64,000 nt of DNA from Phycisphaeraceae bacterium (GTDB lineage: Bacteria; Planctomycetota; Phycisphaerae; Phycisphaerales; SM1A02), in contig JAHBWZ010000006.1 of NCBI GenBank assembly GCA_019636755.1, forward strand, positions 1 to 64,000. The letters are read 5' to 3'. Each line of letters begins with the position of its first letter. The first letter of the stretch is position 1. The position numbers and the translations under genes were made by a program. The notes beneath the pieces are model-generated. The model made no database searches and was not told the origin of the DNA. It worked only from the letters and a program-made list of their open reading frames with translations. Shown one piece after another: positions 61,871-64,000 of the stretch.

Positions 61871-64000
61871 ATGCGTCCCCGGACCGAAGCCATCACCCGT
61901 TCCCGGCATACCGTCCTGCCCGTGGCGGCACTTCTCGGCGTGCTGCTCACCGCGGTCGGCGTGGCGCGCGCAGAGACCGTGGACGTCTACGCGTACAACA
62001 ATGCGTTCAGTCTGAACCCGCCCGGACAGCCCATCGCGCATCCGGTCATCACCGTCGGGGACACGGTGCGCTGGGTGTGGCTCCAGGGGAATCACACCAC
62101 CACCTCGGTCGCCGGCAGCCCGGAGACGTGGAACGCACTGCTCAACTCGTCAAGCCAGACGCATGCGCACACGTTCACGCAGGTCGGACTCTGGTGGTAC
62201 TACTGCATCCCGCATGGTTCCGACAATGGTGACGGCACCGCCAGCGGCATGTCCGGAACCGTCACCGTGCTTCCGGCCGGACCCGGTGCCTGCTGCCTGC
62301 CGGGCGGTGCGTGCCTGGTGCTGGCCCCGGCAGCGTGCCTGGGCGACGGCGGGTCGTACGAGGGCGACGGCACGAGCTGCATGCCCGATCCGTGCACCGT
62401 CGAGCCGATCGTCACGGTCCTCGTCGCGGATCGCGACAACATCCTGTACGAGACGGTGGACGGCTCGATCAGCAACGCGCAGGGATCGTCGCTCTACGTG
62501 GGCAACCAGAACAGCGGCGCCCGCCGCCGCAGCGTGCTGCGATTCGACCTTGGCGCGATCCCGCAGGGGGCCGTGGTGCAGTCCGCGTCCCTGCGCCTGC
62601 GCTGCAACCAGTCCTCGGGCGCGCCGTTCCCGGTCACCCTGCATCGCCTGCTCGCCGACTGGGGCGAGGGCACCTCGCAGGCCGGGGGCAACGAGGGCTC
62701 CGGCGCTCCCGCGACCGCCGGCGACGCGACGTGGCTGCATCGATTCCACCCGGACCTCTTCTGGGCGACGGCCGGCGGCGACTTCGTCTCCACCACGAGC
62801 GCCTCGGTCACGATCGCGTCCGGCAACACGCTCTACACGTGGACCGGCGGTGGGATGCATGCTGACGTCCAGCACTGGATCGACATGCCCGCGATGAACC
62901 ACGGCTGGATCATGCGCGGCGACGAGGCGTCCAGTTCCAACTCGAAGCGGCTGGACAGCCGGCACGTGGCCACCGAGGCCAACCGTCCCACGCTCACCGT
63001 GACCTGGCTGCCGCCGGCGCCGGGCGGCGCCTGCTGCTTCAGCGACGGCACCTGCGAGGCGATGTCCGAAGCGTCGTGCATCGACATGGCAGGAGTCTTC
63101 CAGGGAACCGGGACGCTGTGCGACCGCGTCGCGTGCCCGATCGTGCTGGCGAAGTATGTCGACGCGCTGCCGCGACCCGCGGTGGCCGTGCCTGCCGTCG
63201 GGGTACCCGGCGGTCCGGCGCACTACGAGATCGCGATGACCGAGCAATTCCAGCAGCTCCACCGGGACCTGCCCCCCACGCGCGTCTGGGGATACGCCGG
63301 CACCTATCCCGGGCCCACCATCGAGGCCCGGAGGCACCAGCCCGTCACCGTGACCTGGACGAATGACCTGCGCGTCCACGAGACCGGGGAACTCCGCACG
63401 ACGCACGCGCTCACGGTCGATACCTGTCTGCACGGACCGCACCACACCGGCACGGTCCCGGTCGGCATCGTGCACCTGCACGGCGGCAAGGTGGCGCCGG
63501 AGAGCGACGGATACCCGGAACTCGCCTTCCCGCCCGGACAGTCGTCTCCCGTCTACACGTATCCCAACGACCAGCCCGCGGCGACGGTCTGGTACCACGA
63601 CCATGCGCTGGGCATCACGCGGCTCAACGTGATGATGGGCATGGCGGGGTTCTACCTGATCCGCGATGACGAGGAGGACGCCCTCGGTCTTCCGTCCGGC
63701 GAGTACGAGATCGCGATGGCGATCCAGGACCGCGCATTCCACCCGGACGGGTCGCTGCGGTATCCGGACATGTGGCACGAGCACTTCTTCGGCGACGTGA
63801 TCCTGGTCAACGGCAAGGTCTGGCCGTACCTCGACGTGGACCGCGGCCTGTACCGGTTCCGCGTGGTGAACGGCAGCAACAGCCGTGCGTACACGCTGTC
63901 GCTGTCGGACAGCGCGTCGTTCCGGCAGATCGGAACGGACCTCGGACTGCTGGAGGCACCGGTCACGCTCACTGAACTGACGCTCCTGCCCGGTGAGCGC
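61871..64000 (+). CDS. secreted cupredoxin-DNRLRE-multicopper oxidase fusion (3' end beyond window)
   Basis: The first 710 codons of a gene open to the window end. A signal peptide (VLPVAALLGVLLTAVGVARA) precedes a plastocyanin-like domain with type-1 copper ligands H75, C112, H115 and M127. A GACC repeat (PGACCLPGGACL) and a DNRLRE-type beta domain (about 175-385: ILYE..., SVLRFDLGAIPQGAVVQSASLRLR) follow, then a second GACC repeat (GGACCFSDGTCEAM). From about residue 425 comes a CotA-like multicopper oxidase with IVHLHGGKVAPESDG and VWYHDHALGITRLNVMMGMAGFYL. The rest, including the type-1 site of domain 3, lies outside. GGGGGAAGGAGT is the ribosome site. The protein probably oxidises metals or phenolics at the cell surface (inference). 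Confidence 0.9.
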   Translation, partial: MRPRTEAITRSRHTVLPVAALLGVLLTAVGVARAETVDVYAYNNAFSLNPPGQPIAHPVITVGDTVRWVWLQGNHTTTSVAGSPETWNALLNSSSQTHAHTFTQVGLWWYYCIPHGSDNGDGTASGMSGTVTVLPAGPGACCLPGGACLVLAPAACLGDGGSYEGDGTSCMPDPCTVEPIVTVLVADRDNILYETVDGSISNAQGSSLYVGNQNSGARRRSVLRFDLGAIPQGAVVQSASLRLRCNQSSGAPFPVTLHRLLADWGEGTSQAGGNEGSGAPATAGDATWLHRFHPDLFWATAGGDFVSTTSASVTIASGNTLYTWTGGGMHADVQHWIDMPAMNHGWIMRGDEASSSNSKRLDSRHVATEANRPTLTVTWLPPAPGGACCFSDGTCEAMSEASCIDMAGVFQGTGTLCDRVACPIVLAKYVDALPRPAVAVPAVGVPGGPAHYEIAMTEQFQQLHRDLPPTRVWGYAGTYPGPTIEARRHQPVTVTWTNDLRVHETGELRTTHALTVDTCLHGPHHTGTVPVGIVHLHGGKVAPESDGYPELAFPPGQSSPVYTYPNDQPAATVWYHDHALGITRLNVMMGMAGFYLIRDDEEDALGLPSGEYEIAMAIQDRAFHPDGSLRYPDMWHEHFFGDVILVNGKVWPYLDVDRGLYRFRVVNGSNSRAYTLSLSDSASFRQIGTDLGLLEAPVTLTELTLLPGER

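Overview
The window is a very GC-rich bacterial chromosome segment, most likely from the Planctomycetota and within it the class Phycisphaerae. The signs are a secreted protein ending in a GC-type dockerin (two D-x-D-G repeats, C-terminal WGPC), GACC-type cysteine repeats in another secreted protein, a C-terminal sorting tail that resembles PEP-CTERM, and a 16S rRNA gene standing alone with its own promoter and terminator instead of a linked 16S-23S operon. The left edge starts with a 37-base C homopolymer.

Layout. (1) 60-4706, minus: an electron-transfer operon, etfB-etfA-ETF:quinone oxidoreductase-acyl-CoA dehydrogenase. The quinone oxidoreductase lacks one of the four usual 4Fe-4S cysteines. 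(2) 4707-7675: a largely gene-free kilobase, then two surface/secreted proteins. (3) 8063-12821: a SWIM-SNF2 helicase and a convergent AAA/DUF4143 ATPase. (4) 13111-14828: an IS3-family element next to an IS66 transposase remnant. (5) 14857-18483: a cysteine dioxygenase plus FAD oxidoreductase operon behind a near-perfect sigma-54 promoter, facing a sigma-54 activator gene, with an inverted repeat between them. (6) 18696-20877: the solitary 16S rRNA unit. (7) 21059-23610: a ComF-family phosphoribosyltransferase and L-2-hydroxyglutarate oxidase.

(8) 23653-42336: a roughly 19-kb surface-polysaccharide locus. It holds three glycosyltransferases, two sugar-nucleotide epimerases, a Wzm/Wzt-type ABC exporter, two asparagine synthetases, a deacetylase-like protein, a sulfotransferase-methyltransferase fusion and a 906-residue deacetylase-linker-sulfotransferase fusion. 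The minus-strand genes from the epimerase at 38836 down to 30096 are mostly overlapping and sit behind a strong promoter (40185-40213) and six 16-bp tandem repeats. The predicted product is an exported, sulfated and otherwise modified polysaccharide.

(9) 42382-47077: tRNA-Arg(CCT), a family-2 glycosyltransferase, a lipoprotein, a receiver-only response regulator and small hypotheticals. (10) 47139-57509, minus: an eight-gene, almost gapless operon built round ExbB and two ExbDs. Its first gene encodes a von Willebrand A protein whose single membrane helix carries the TonB-type S-x3-H motif. The other genes encode large TPR-like or membrane proteins. This is the best candidate in the window for an undescribed envelope machine. 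(11) 57889-64000: pyrH, frr, a beta-helix/PA14 secreted protein that overlaps the end of frr, and the start of a secreted cupredoxin-DNRLRE-multicopper oxidase fusion cut by the window end.

Several genes (cysteine dioxygenase, its regulator, the DUF4143 ATPase) appear to be transcribed from promoters that put +1 at the start codon, that is, as leaderless mRNAs.
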